Shown here: positions 37,201 through 47,709 of the stretch, in pieces
Numbering within the stretch: position 1 is the first letter of the stretch
Layout of the letters: each line of letters starts with the position of its first letter
NCBI GenBank assembly: GCA_004431415.1
Contig: QPMI01000169.1
Span: 1-64,000, forward strand
Source: Cyanophora paradoxa
Lineage: Eukaryota > Glaucocystophyceae > Cyanophorales > Cyanophoraceae
DNA length: 64,000 bases
Direction of reading: 5' to 3'
Made by a program: the position numbers and the translations under genes
Notes under the pieces: generated by a model
The model's input: only the letters and a program-made list of their open reading frames with translations
Databases searched by the model: none
What the model was told of the DNA's origin: nothing

Positions 37201-37292
37201 TTGCCATTGGTCTTCTCGGCCTCCGGCTTGCGCAGCACGAAACGCCTGCGCGACCCGAGCAGCTCCTCAAGCGAGTTTTGATCTCCTGTCAT
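34223..37292 (-). CDS. Large unrecognised protein with N-terminal helical region
   Basis: No family recognised. Start ATG at 37292 (MTGDQNSLEELLGSRRRFVL). Exons then read AAGFGRIRAKVQQ, VRIEVDTAARPQTKTEQVSH, VERLIQHHESQSTLAG, AVRKAYEGAGDA, LQNMRGAIDRLQTWFSQNA, NVKLREVRAGIEKAEG, EHLVAAAERLGTEHGDEVTA, SRLVRGLEGAVRDTLPPARP, LYERVHESDEEVDEEGYASR, REIETAAVLLRNVVAGIKSE, and a long Ser/Arg/Pro-rich low-complexity part. The C-terminal part carries FVRLDPRLAPRERGFIEESV, ASRWEDVAGLATPRRPARG and the end PPLGGPPYTYR. The protein-like frame changes between 35060 and 35110, so an intron or indel lies there. A cytoskeletal or scaffold role is only a guess. Confidence 0.55.
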
Positions 37293-37847
37293 GGTGGCAG
37301 TCGAGACCGTGGCTTAGCTAAAGCGTCTTCCCGAACCAGCCGGGCGGCCGAACTGCACGGGGGCTAGCTGCCGGCATGTTCTACGACAAATTAAACGCTC
37401 AGCTATAGCAGGAGCTGTATGCAGCGGATCCGCCGGCGGACAGTGCGCACCCAGGTCCGGGTCCGCGTACCCGGGCTAAAGCGCAGCAATTTGGCTTTCC
37501 GTTACGCAAGCCGTGGCGGCCACCCCGAGGCTGCGCGCAGCTTGGCAAACACAAAGAAAATCCCGTAGACGCAATGCCCTAGGCTACCGAAGCTCCTCGG
37601 TTTCTTGCCGCGCCACGCCGCGCGTCGGTTAACCTTGCGAGGTCCAGCAGTGTGATCATTCTCAAAACATATAGAAGTTGATAGCCCCGCTCGGCAGCGA
37701 GTTCTGCGCTGCGTGCTCGCGAACCGCATACGTAGCAACAGTCACCGGCCCAGCTTTCACATTGACGGGCTGTTAAAAAGATGTACACTGGCGCGTCCCC
37801 GTACCTTTCCGCGCCGGCCGACTTAAGGTGCGTTGCTCGGCTTGCTG
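37293..37847. other. intergenic between divergent genes
   Basis: Shared upstream region of the two unrecognised genes on either side; short open frames here show no protein-like composition. Confidence 0.5.
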
Positions 37848-39867
37848 ATGTCGCCATCCTGCGGAATGCTCTCGGCCGCCCCGCCCTCGGCCTCATTAAC
37901 CCCATGCCGCAGCGCGCTCAGCGACCGGAAGCGGGAGCGCCCGTCGCTCGACCGCGCGAATACGACCGGGACCTCGTCCTTCGCGCGGCAGCGGGAGCGG
38001 GAGCAGGCGTTGGGCGAGGAGTTCCCCATCCTCGGGGACCTCTACAAGACCAAGAAGCTGCTGGCCAGCCTGCAGGGCTGGATCGCCGCCAACGCCGACG
38101 TCCTTGGTCTCAGCAGCGGCGCCAAGGTGCTGCAGCTCAAGGAGCTGCTCACGAAGGCCGAGGGCTTTCTCTGGGGTCCGCCCCTCCTGCGCGCGCGGGG
38201 CGCGCCGGGCGGAGCGGGCGCCGAGCGGGGGCGCGCGCAGAGGCGGCGGAGAAGCTGGGGGTGAGCGAGCACAACCCGGAGATCCAGCGGGTGGAGCCGA
38301 TGCCGACCTTCGACGAGTCCAACGCGCAGACGCTAGCCGTCGAAGTCCGCATGCTCCTATCCGAACAGGTCCGCCCCGCCCCGCCCGCCCCGCCCCGGCC
38401 CCGCCCTCCGCCCCGCCAAGACGGCCGCAGACGCGTCTGCTGCGGGCGATCATCGCCAAGGTGGAGCACGACGTCGAGGCCGACCACTCCGCCGTGCGCC
38501 CCCCGCGCCCCGCCCCCCGCGCCCCGCCCCCGGCGCCGACGCGGCGCCGACGCGGCGCAGGCGTCGCCGAAGACGCCGAGCCGGGGCCAGCGGGAGCACG
38601 GGCGCGGGCTGGCGGTGCCGCTGCTGCAGCAGAACCGGAGCAGCCGGCGGCGGGCGGGGATGCCGAAGCGCGCCATCGAGCAGGCCTTCCTCACCATGCA
38701 GCTCATGGCCGCCGCCGTCCGCAACGGTGCCCCCGCCCCGCCCCGCCCCCGCCCCGCGCGGCGCCCCGGCGAGGGCCGGCGAAGCTGACGGGGCCGGCGG
38801 CGGAGGGCAGAGCTGCACGTGGCGCCGATCGCGGCGCAGCGGGTGGCGGCGCAGGCGGCGCGGGAGATGGAGACGCGGATGTCGGACCTGCGCGCGAGCG
38901 TCAACGCCGTCCTCGCCCCGCCGCCCCGCCCCGCCCAGCCGCCCCTCGTCGTCGCCGTGGAGCCCGATCCCGAGCCCGAGGCGGCGGCGGGGCCCCCGGG
39001 CTCCCGCCCCGCCAGCGTGCGCCCCGGCAGCACCCGCGAGGCCCCCGCCCCCTCTCCCGCCGCGCCCCGCCGCCCCCGCCCGAGCCCGAGCCCGAGCCCG
39101 AGGAGGAGGAGGAGGAGGAGGCGTGGGGCGGGGAGGGGGAGGGGGAGGCCTCGGGCGGGGACGGCTGGGAGAGGTCGCCGGCGAAGAAGCGGGCGGCGCG
39201 GCGGCGGCAGGGTCCCATCGTCAAGATGCCATCCCGCTTCGTCTCCGGCGCCCGCCTGCTCGCCGCCCAGGGCGGCAAGCTCCCCGACTGGATGCACATG
39301 GAGGTTCGCAAGCCGCGGCCCCGGCCCCCGCCCCCGGCCCCGGCCCCGGCCCCCGCCCCGCCCCGCCCCCGCCTTCGCCCCGGTGCCGGCGCCGGCGCCT
39401 CGCGTCGCGGCCTCGGTGCCGCCGCCGGGCGTCAAGGCCTTCTCGCCGCGGGCCGTGCTCGGCGCCGACCGCCTCGCCCCGCTCGCCCTCGCCACGCCGC
39501 GCCGCTCCTACCAGCCCACCCCGCGCCGCGTCCTCGCGCCCCCGCTCCCGCCACGCACCCGCCCGCCCCGCACTACGAGCTCCCGAGGCCGGAGCCGGCG
39601 GCGGCGATGCCGGTGGCGGGGCCGGCGCGGGGGCGGCAGGCGGTGCCGATGTTCACGCTCTCGCCCGACGCGGTGCCGGAGCCGGTGCAGCGGCAGCTGC
39701 CCTCGTGGGTGACCCCGCGGGGGCCCCCGCTGCGGGCGCTGGGCGTGCCCCCGCCCCACCGCCTCGCCCACATGCCCGTCGCCGCCCTCGGGCCGGCCGT
39801 CGCGGGCAAGGGCGGCGGCCTCCTCCCCGCCATCCCGCCCCCGGGCTTCCGCCAGGCCTTCCACTAG
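37848..39867 (+). CDS. Unrecognised multi-exon protein
   Basis: No family recognised. Start ATG at 37848 (MSPSCGMLSAAPPS). Protein-like exons: LGEEFPILGDLYKTKKLLAS, LQGWIAANADVLGLSSGAKV, LQLKELLTKAEGFLW; AEKLGVSEHNPEIQRVEPMP, AQTLAVEVRMLLSEQ; RLLRAIIAKVEHDVEADHSA; PKRAIEQAFLTMQLMAAAVR; LHVAPIAAQRVAAQAAREME. A Pro/Glu-rich linker leads to KMPSRFVSGARLLAAQGGKL and PDWMHMEVRK. A Pro-rich tail contains FTLSPDAVPEPVQRQLPSWV and ends PGFRQAFH. Several introns contain long CCCCG tracts, which leave the Pro-rich reading frames between exons open. Confidence 0.6.
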
Positions 39868-40103
39868 CTATAGCCCCCGAGGCCGCTTATTCACCTCTAT
39901 TTATTCGCGCCCCCTGCCCAGCTCTCCGCCCGCAGAGCTCTGTATTCCCGCATGCCCACCTGATCGCTCTGCTTCGCCCCCTTGCGTATTCGCTATCCCC
40001 GTGGCCATGCCGCAGTGCCCAGCTCGAGCTAGCTAGCTCCGAGGCTCCTCAGTGTGATTGAAATCGATTGAAGAATGAAGCGCCGTGGTGCGCGGGGCCA
40101 GGG

Positions 40104-41887
40104 CTAGCTGTCGAGGAAGATGGAGTTTGGGCGGACGGCGGTAGAGGCTTCGCGGGCCACCTCCTCCGCCCACCCCGCCGGCAGCGGCGGGTACCTGCCC
40201 CAAGCTGATCATTGAAGCCGCCGGCGGCGGGCGGGCGGGGCGGGGCGGGGCGGGCGCACTGGATGGAGTGGAGGGTGAGGCCGTGTGCGGGGGCGGAGGG
40301 CCCCCCGAGCGTGTCCCGGCAGTCCGCCTGCGCGCGCGGGGCGGGGGTGAGGAGGAGGGGGTGGCGGGTGAGGTGCGGGGGGACGGGCGGGCCTTGGAGA
40401 GGGAGGAGCGGAGGAGGCGGGCGGGCTCGTCGGGGGGCCGGCGCCCCCGGGCGACCTCGGCGGCGAGGCCGACCATGTTCCGCACCTGCCGGTACATGAA
40501 CCCTGCCCCCCAGCGCGCCACGGTCAGCGTCGGGCCGAGACCCCTCGCGCTCCGCTCGCCCGCACCGTTGCCCTCGACGTCGACGCGGAGGAGGGTGCCG
40601 GGCGGCTCGGCGGCCCCCGACCACCACTCCCCGACCTGCTCCGCCACGCCCCGCTCCTCCCGCACCACCTCGCACCGGAACACCGTCCGCACCGTCCCCG
40701 CCTTCGCCCACTTCTCCGTCCCCGGCACCAGCGGCGCCTTCCCCTCTGCCCCCCCCGCCCGGCCCTCAGGGGCAGCGGCGGGGGGCGGGGTGGAGCGCGG
40801 CGCACCGGCCGTGCGGTCGGGGATGGCCCCGCCGGACTTCAGGAGGGCGCGGTTGTCTGCACGCCCCGGCGGGCTGAGCGGGCGGGCGGGCAGGAGCGCT
40901 AGCGCAGTGGGGCGGGGACCGCGGTGGACGTTGGTGAAGGAGATGAAGTCGTGGGTGCCGACGTACTGCGCGCACGCAGCCTCGAAGAGCCCCGCGTCGA
41001 ACGACCGCCTGCGCCCGCCCCGCCCGCTGCCCGTCAGCGGCCGGCCGCCGGCAGGCCTCGGCAGCGCTCCGGGGCCGCGGCGCGCCAGTGCGGGTGCTGC
41101 CACGCGTAGAAGCGGTCGGCCGGCCGCAGGACTGGCCCCAGGAAGATCTGGTACCGGTACACTGACCCCCCGCGCCCCGTCAGCGCCCCGCCCGGGGGCC
41201 CGGGCCGGGTCGGGGCGGGAGGGGGCGCGCCCTTGCGCATGGCGCTGTACTGGGCGTGGAAGTTCATCGGCACCCGCTCCGCCGCGATCACCTTGATGTC
41301 CTGCGCGTTTAACCGCCCGCTCGCCCGCTCGCTCGCCCGGGGCGGGGCGGGGCGGGGCGGGGCGGGGCGGGGGCGCCGGCGGGAGGGTGTTGTTGATGGC
41401 GAGGCGGAAGCGGTCGGTGTTGAGGGGCCGGTGGTACAAGAAGTTCACCACCGAGCCGTTCGCGTGCACCCCGGAGTCCGTCCTGCCGCCCCGCCTCGCC
41501 GCGCGCGCGCCCGGCCTCGATGCGCGGGGCCGCGGGGCGCACCGGCCGGCGCCGACGAGCCAAAGGCTGCTCCCGAGCATCTTCTTCAGCGCTTTATCCA
41601 GCTCCTCTTGCACTGTGCGCAGGCTCGGCTGCGTCTGGAAGCCTTCGGCCGCAGGACCGTCGTCAGCGCGAGCTCCGGCGCGGCGTCTGCGCGAACGACG
41701 CACCCGCGAACTCGGTCCCATCGTATGCAACGACCATTCTGTAGTTGTGCGTGAACTTCTTGACTGCCTCCTCGTCCGGAGGCGGCCCTGCCGCCGCGCC
41801 CACGTCCAGATCTACGGTGCGCCCGTTTCGATCGCCCGGCGCGCGTCCTTTGGCGGTTAGATCTCGTACCTTCATCCATTGCCGCAC
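40104..41887 (-). CDS. tRNA pseudouridine synthase, TruA/PUS1 family
   Basis: Isomerises uridine to pseudouridine in tRNA. Segments in order: FTHNYRMVVAYDGTEFAGA, FQTQPSLRTVQEELDKALKK, GRTDSGVHANGSVVNFLYHR (catalytic Asp in RTDSGVHA), FRLAINNTLP, AQDIKVIAAERVPMNFHAQY, YRYQIFLGPVLRPADRFYAW, FEAACAQYVGTHDFISFTNV, AGFMYRQVRNMVGLAAEVAR, and a C-terminus TAVRPNSIFLDS. The start at 41887 (MRQWMKVRDL) is the first in-frame methionine; an upstream exon with a targeting peptide cannot be excluded. Which uridines are modified cannot be told from sequence. Confidence 0.87.
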
Positions 41888-42414
41888 GTGTCACGGTGAT
41901 CGCCTGTCGCCTCGGGGCGCTCGCCGGGCCGAGCCAGTGCTTCGAGCTCGACGCCGGTCGCCCGCAGAGGAACTGGAGCTGTGTGCGCGGCCTCTGAGCC
42001 GCGAAAGGGACGAAGCTATTGCCTCCCGTGCGTGAGCACGCAGCCACGTCCGCGCGCGTCGCCGGCCGGCGCTGGACCCTCGGCAACCTGCGCGACAATC
42101 GGCGGGGTCGCTTGGAAACGGCAGCGGCGCGGCACCTCAGCACTACGGGAACCGCAAACGCGCTCCGGCGCATTGGGCGCGATTGCCGGTCCAGCTGACT
42201 CAGGCGGCTACGCTATTTATTCAGGTGCACACGAACCGAAGCTAGCTTACGAGCGGGGCTGCTGAGGACGGTCAGAAAGGCCTCTTTAGGCCACCCACAG
42301 CCCGCAGAACGCACGTGAAGCTCTATCGGCAGTTGGCTATCGGCTGACTAGCGATGTATGTCGGGCCGTGGCAGGAGTTTACACTAGCCCGAATACTTCA
42401 GAAAGCAGCTAAAG
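41888..42414. other. intergenic between divergent genes
   Basis: Upstream region of the pseudouridine synthase (minus) and the Pro/Tyr-rich gene (plus). A minus-strand open frame (42173 downward) crosses it but shows no conserved motif. Confidence 0.45.
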
Positions 42415-43740
42415 ATGCAGCGCTACAGCAGCGGCATGCTGCGAACGACACCATCAGCGTGGCAGTGCGCCACCTTCCGCCCCAAGCGCTCTTTAGGCCC
42501 CGACTCCTGCCCTACTCGCCTCCAAACTGCTGAACCGCGCCTCTGCAGAGCGACCGGCCGCCGTCCGTGGCCTCCAGCAACCGGTCGTCGACGATCGTCG
42601 CTCGGCCTGTCACCGCGAACCCCGGCTCCCTCTCCAGCGTGCTGAATGTGCTGTTGCCGCCGGCTATCTCGGACATCTACAGGCACCGATCCGCCCCGTC
42701 GACGCTGCGCGGCCCGAAGAAGCGCGGGCCGCGTTCTGGAAAGGACGCGGCGAAGGCGCACATCGCGAAGCTGCGGGAGAACTGGCTGGGGAGCGACGGC
42801 GGCTCGACGATGGCGGCCTCGGAGTCGAGCCGCGCCTCGGAGGCCGGCTCCTCCTCCACCTACGCCTTGAGCCCGCACGGCGAGGGCCATGGCCAGCCCG
42901 GCAGCGGCGCCCTCCCGCCCCTGCCCCCGGCCGCCCTCCAGCACCAGCACATCTACGCCCACGCCTACCCGCACCCGCCGTACCCCCAGCCGCCGCCGCC
43001 GCAGCACTTCCCATCCGACCCGCGCGACCCGCCCCGCAACCTCTCCGCCGTCCTCTACGGGCAGCCGCCCGCCGGCGCCCCTCCCCTCGCCCCCGCCCCT
43101 CCCCCGTACCCGTACCCGTACCCCTACCCGGCCCCGCCCCACGCCCCGCCACCTCAGCACGGCCCCGCCCCTGGAGCACCCAACGCGCCGCCCGCCCCGC
43201 CCGCACACTATCCGTACCCCTACCCTTACCCTTACCCACCTCCGCCGTATCCCTACCCCTACCCAGCACCCCCTCCTGGAGCGAAGCATCCGCATCCTGT
43301 CTCGCCCGCGCCAGCGGCCCCCGCGCCGCAGGCTCCGTATCCGGTCGCGGCGCCTGCTCCCGCGCCCCCACCGGCGCCGGCCGTGCCGCCCTGGCAGCCG
43401 CTTGACCGCTCGCTGGGAGGTGCGCCGCGCTTGGCCTTGCTTCCGCGGCGCTCCTTTGACGCGGCGGCAGTTGTGGTGGAGGAGGCGGAGGGCGGGCGCC
43501 GCTCCCCGCCGAAGACGCCGCAGCGGGGCGCGCCGCGGGCCGGCCTGCTCGCGCCGCCCGCGCACCAGCGGCCGCCGGGCTCGTCGGGCGGCCGCTCCGT
43601 CGACGGCTCCGAGATGGAAGACGAGGTCGACCGGTGCGTCGCCCATCGCCTGCCCGCCCCCGCGGCTCTCCCTGGCGCGAGCCCGGCGGCGCAGGCTCGT
43701 CAGCTGGACCCGCGGCCTCGACATGCCCGACGACCTGTAA
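42415..43740 (+). CDS. Pro/Tyr-rich (PYPYPYP) protein of unknown function
   Basis: Not recognised. The main exon from 42549 reads SNRSSTIVARPVTANPGSLS, VLNVLLPPAISDIYRHRSAP and KAHIAKLRENWLGSDGGST, a basic region. It continues into about 150 residues of Pro/Tyr/Ala repeats (PYPYPYPYPPPPYPYPYPAP), then RSFDAAAVVVEEAEGGRRSP. After an intron starting at 43635 it ends RLVSWTRGLDMPDDL, with TAA at 43738-43740. No ATG opens the main exon, so I infer a short first exon at 42415 (MQRYSSGMLRTTPS) joined by a GC-donor intron, 42457-42548; this is tentative. The disordered repeat suggests a condensate-prone or wall/scale-associated protein, but no signal peptide is visible. Confidence 0.55.
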
Positions 43741-43905
43741 CTAAGCGCCCCTCGTCGGCGGCGCGGCGGCCCCACGCCCTAGGGGTCGGCCCGCGCTCAG
43801 TCGAGCCTGCTGAATCGAATCTTGATCTGCAAACTGCACGCACAGGGATACAAAAACACGGAAGGAGGGGGGAACTGGGAAAGGGGCGGAAGCTTGAGGA
43901 GAGGG

Positions 43906-45897
43906 CTAGTAGATGCCCGGGAACATAATGTAGGGGACCTGCGGGCCGGGGGCTCGGGTCAGCAGAGCGTACGTGACGTGAGAGCGCGCGCGAAGCACGG
44001 CGGGCCTCCTTGCAGTACTGGTCCCAGACCTGCGCGGCGGTCAGGGCAGAAGCGGAGGGGCCGGGGGGTACAGAGGGCGCGCCTTGCCGTACTTCTCCTT
44101 GCAGCGCTTCTCGTCGCGCCAGTTGCGGTGGATGAGGAGCGTGAAGAGGTACATCGGGTACACGTACGGCTGCCGGCCGCCTCGCACGAGGGCGGGGCGG
44201 GGCCGGGGGGCGGGGGGCGGGGCGCGCCACCCAGGACTGGAGGCGGCAGGGGACGCTGTAGGAGACGGCCAGGATGACGTCCCCCGTGTAGTTCATGTGC
44301 CGCGCCACGCCTGCCGCGCCGCCCGCTCCGGTCCCGCCCGGGAGGCCGGCGGGGCGGGGCGGGCGGGGCGCGGACCCCAGAAGCCGGAGGCGAGGAGCTT
44401 GCCGCCGACGAGGCGGGGCTTGATGCCAAAGAAGGAGGCCTGCGGGGAGTGCTTGAAGCGGTGCTTCTGCGAGTTGCAGCCGCGGAAGATCACGTAGCCC
44501 GTCGCAAAGAGCCCTGCCATCGCCGCCATCTGCGGCCCCGACAGCCGCCCCGCCGCCGGGTCCACCAGGTACCACCCCTGCCCCAGGCATTCAGGGTCCG
44601 GTGTTGCGGGCCTGCCGCCCCGGCGCGGAGATTGGCGGGCGGGCGGGCCTGGATGCTGAACACGAAGGGGATGAACACGATGTCGCCCCACTGCGCCCTG
44701 GCGTGAGCGGGACGGGGCGCCGGGCACGCGCCGGGCGGCGGGCGGCGGCGGGCGCACGATGAGCATGAGGCCAAAGCTGAGGGGGTGCCGGGGGCGCGGG
44801 GGTCGGGGGCGGGGGCGGAGGGCGGGGCGGGGGCGGGCCGGCGCACTGCTCGGCGATGATGTCCCAGGTGGAGGTCATGTACGGCTCGAAGAAGAAGTAG
44901 TCCAGCGTGTACAGGAACGTGAAGCACTGCGGCGCCGCCCGCGTCGACACCGGCGCGACGCGGCGCCGGGGCGCGGGGGCGGCAGCAGGGGGCAGCGCAC
45001 CTGGTAGAGGATCATGGCGTTGGAGAGCTCGCCGTGCAGAGCGTACTGCTTGCTCGCGATTGACCAGTTGATCAGGATCCAAAGCATCATCGAGGGGCGG
45101 AGCCAGAAGAACTGCGGCGCGCCGGCGGTCAGCCCGGCGGCTGCGGCGCGGGGCGGCGCGAGAGGGGCGGCCCGGCCCGGCGCGCCTTCACGTCGATGCC
45201 GAAGAGTTCCGGGTTGAGCTCCACGCCGTTCCAGTAGTCCTCGAGCGCGTTGCCCCCGAGGAAGCCGTGCTTGCGCTGCGCATGCGACCGCCGCGGCTGA
45301 GACGAGGAGGCGGCCGCGCGAGAGGAGCGCACCTTGCCGGCGATGCACGCCTTGACGTAGAGCACAGTCGCAAGTCCGACGGCGGCCAGGTTCGCGACGA
45401 TGAGGAACTGCGTGTAGCGGTCGTGCAGCAGCGTCGGGTCCACGACGCCGTACTTCGAGGCGGCGGCCAGGGATGCCAATAGACAGAGGAAGAGTAGCAG
45501 GCCTGCGCGAAGTCGCAACATCAGGCTGCGCCCGCGCGCGCGGATCGGATGAGCGGGCTGCGGACCATTGCACTTGTAGTGCTTCCGCGTGCCGTCGGCC
45601 AGCAGCGTCCCTGGATAGGTCTTGCCAGGCAGAACGATGCCCATCAGCGCCAGTCCGACAACATAGAGCGCGAAGACCCCGAACTGCGGCAATCGTCACG
45701 CGCGCGCGCGCCAGCGCTGCGACGTGCGCGGCGCGCACATCATGCGCCGTCGGTAGAGGGATGCGCTTGAAGAACGCTGTCGCCACCTCGACCAACGTTG
45801 CGGTCGGCGGCGGATCCACAATTCGGACAAGCTCCCGGCTGGTGTAGTACGCTCCCGCGGCTATCGCCGGGACGCACTGCCACCGCGGGAGACCCAT
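43906..45897 (-). CDS. Sterol C14-reductase (ERG24/TM7SF2 family)
   Basis: Multi-pass ER enzyme that reduces the delta-14 double bond during sterol synthesis. Segments in order: FGVFALYVVGLALMGIVLPG, LADGTRKHYKCNG, LHDRYTQFLIVANLAAVGLA, GNALEDYWNGVELNPELFGI, LRPSMMLWILINWSIASKQY, ALHGELSNAMILYQ, TFLYTLDYFFFEPYMTSTWD, GDIVFIPFVFSIQ, FATGYVIFRGCNSQKHRFKH, LLASGFWGVARHMNYTGDVI, PYVYPMYLFTLLIHRNWRDE, KRCKEKYGKA and the end YCKEVPYIMFPGIY. GYxIFRGxNSQK is typical of C14-reductases; the end PGIY is intermediate with 7-dehydrocholesterol reductases, so that enzyme is the main alternative. The start at 45897 (MGLPRWQCVPAIAAG) is chosen; an in-frame methionine at 45966 exists. Confidence 0.82.
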
Positions 45898-46279
45898 TCT
45901 GTGTGTCGCGCTAGCCTGACTTCTAGATCTCGATCCCAAGCTGCCCAGCGCCGACCCCCAAGCCACCCGCGATCAAATCTGACCAAGTCGGTTTTCCTGT
46001 TCCCAATTTGGTTGGGAAATTTGGCCAGCACTTTTCTCACGCACGGTCGAGTTGCATAGAGCTAGCCTGGATGCTAGAACCTCCAAGAAACCAGCAAGTG
46101 ACAGTAACATTGGGAACCCGACAAGCATCCTCAAGCAGCGTGTGCACCCGTGCAAGGCGGATATAGAGTAGCTGCTTGTTTCGTTAAGCATCGAGAACAA
46201 GCTTCGAGGACCATCTAGTTACTCCGCTCCGGTTCGGGCCTCCCGCGAACCGGGGCTGTTGGGTCTAGCGACCGGTCAT
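45898..46279. other. intergenic
   Basis: No exon seen. GC content begins to fall here and stays lower to about 51 kb. Confidence 0.5.
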
Positions 46280-46908
46280 TTACAGCATCTCGACCTCGGC
46301 GATCTCCTGTGGATCGCGTTTGAGCGCTGGAAACAGAGGCAAGGAGAAAGAAAGCGAACCTCCGCCTCGAACGACATCTCGTCGACGTACTCCACGCAGG
46401 CGCCCTCCTCAGAGAAGAGCTGGGTCTCGGCTGCGGATAGGAAGGTAAAAACCAAGCGATGATAGAGACGTTTGAGCGAAGAAAAAAGCAAGGCACGAAC
46501 CATCGACCTGGTCGTAAGCCGGGACGAGGTTCGACACGAACGGGCAGTCCGGCTTCGGGGGCGGGACAAGCGGGGTCATGTCCGGCTTCGAGACAACGAC
46601 GCCGATCGAGTCGCTGTCAACGCAGTCGAAGGGGAGGGCCGAGTCTGGTCAAGTGAAGGGAATCGACGGTCAGCCGTCGGGTTTCGCAGAATTCGGTCAC
46701 GGAAATCTGTGCACCGTAGTCCTTCTCCCAGACGCCCGGCGCGGGCTTGGGGGGGATCTGGCAGTCGCCCGAGGTGCCGATAACGCCCAGAACGAAGCGG
46801 GTTGCGCCGGCCTGCGCAGCCGCCGCGGGTGAGCACGATTGCAACCGTTGACAAATGTAACGCCGGATGAACTGGGGTGTAACGGTCTCTAAAAGCGAGC
46901 ATAGGCAT
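46280..46908 (-). CDS. Small unknown multi-exon gene
   Basis: Not recognised. Four or five exons join in frame: a tentative first exon from 46908 (MPMLAFRDRYTPVHPALHLS), then ATRFVLGVIGTSGDCQIPPK, PAPGVWEKDY, DSALPFDCVDSDSIGVVVSK, PDMTPLVPPPKPDCPFVSNL, VPAYDQTQLFSEEGACVEYV, DEMSFEAE and the end EIAEVEML. Introns are GT-AG: about 34 bases (suspiciously short) after the first exon, then one before DSALPF, one before TQLFSE and one before EIAEVE. The product of about 135 residues is acidic and Pro-containing, with no transmembrane helix. Consistent frame joining over three introns is the main evidence that it is real. Confidence 0.5.
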
Positions 46909-47700
46909 GAACTAGAGGGAAATTGAGATGCTATGCCGGCCAGCGAGGTCGGTTAGGGCGACCGTTAGTCGGCCCTAGTTCGCGGTTGGGCGTCCCGCGG
47001 TCGAATTCCGGCCTCCAAAAGCGTCCTACTACAATCCTGGCCTGCTTTGGAACTCACATCGAAGACCGAGAGGCGGTCGATGTCCGCGAGGCGGACCGAC
47101 GGGGTCGTCGAGGCCTGGGCGTCGCTGCACGGAATCATCACAAAATGCCATGAGAATCTCCGCTATGCTGCGAAACCGCACCTGATGGGGAGGGCGGCCA
47201 TCTTTTAGTGTCTTGGGCTTCTACGACTGGGTACCCAGCTGGATGAGGATGTACCCGTTTTGACGTAGCTCCGTACTAGCTCGAGTCGCCGGCAGCCATA
47301 CAGCCAGATCTCGAGTCCAAATCCTCCAGGCTCTCGGCTCTAGGCTCGCTGCAGCTCGCTGCGGTTGTCCCCCGCGCCCGCGGCCGTCTGTCACCGAAGC
47401 TACACCCGTCTCGCTCGACGCCCTGCCTTGTGGACGCACACCGCCGGAAGCTGAGGTCCGGGCGGCGCCGCGCTTGTACGAGCGGCCGTAGCTCGCGCGG
47501 CCGCTGCGGGCCGTGCTGTTCGCCGGCACGCGGACGAGCGCACGGCAAGGGCAAGCGGAGCGAATGCAGCAACGACAAGCCAACGGGTCAGCCTCGCTTT
47601 TAGATCGGGACCAATTAAGGAGCGACGCCCGAGAGGCTCCTGGCAGTTCGAGTGAGTTGTGCTCTAGCTGCGCTCGTGCAGCGGTAATCGTCGTTGGCTT
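46909..47700. other. intergenic, upstream of the folate-biopterin transporter
   Basis: No supported exon, though the unlocated first exon of the transporter should lie here. A sequence at about 46930-47010 is weakly tRNA-like but does not fold properly. Confidence 0.45.
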
Positions 47701-47709
47701 ATCGCGCGT

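Noticed and set aside
46930-47010. Possible type II tRNA (GGTCGGTTAGGGCG... GGTCGAATTCC)
   Set aside because: The B-box is off by one base, the acceptor ends do not pair, and no anticodon loop of seven bases is found.
47221-47583. Minus-strand ORF of 120 codons upstream of the folate-biopterin transporter
   Set aside because: Arg/Ala/Gly-rich translation without motifs; overlaps other equally open frames.
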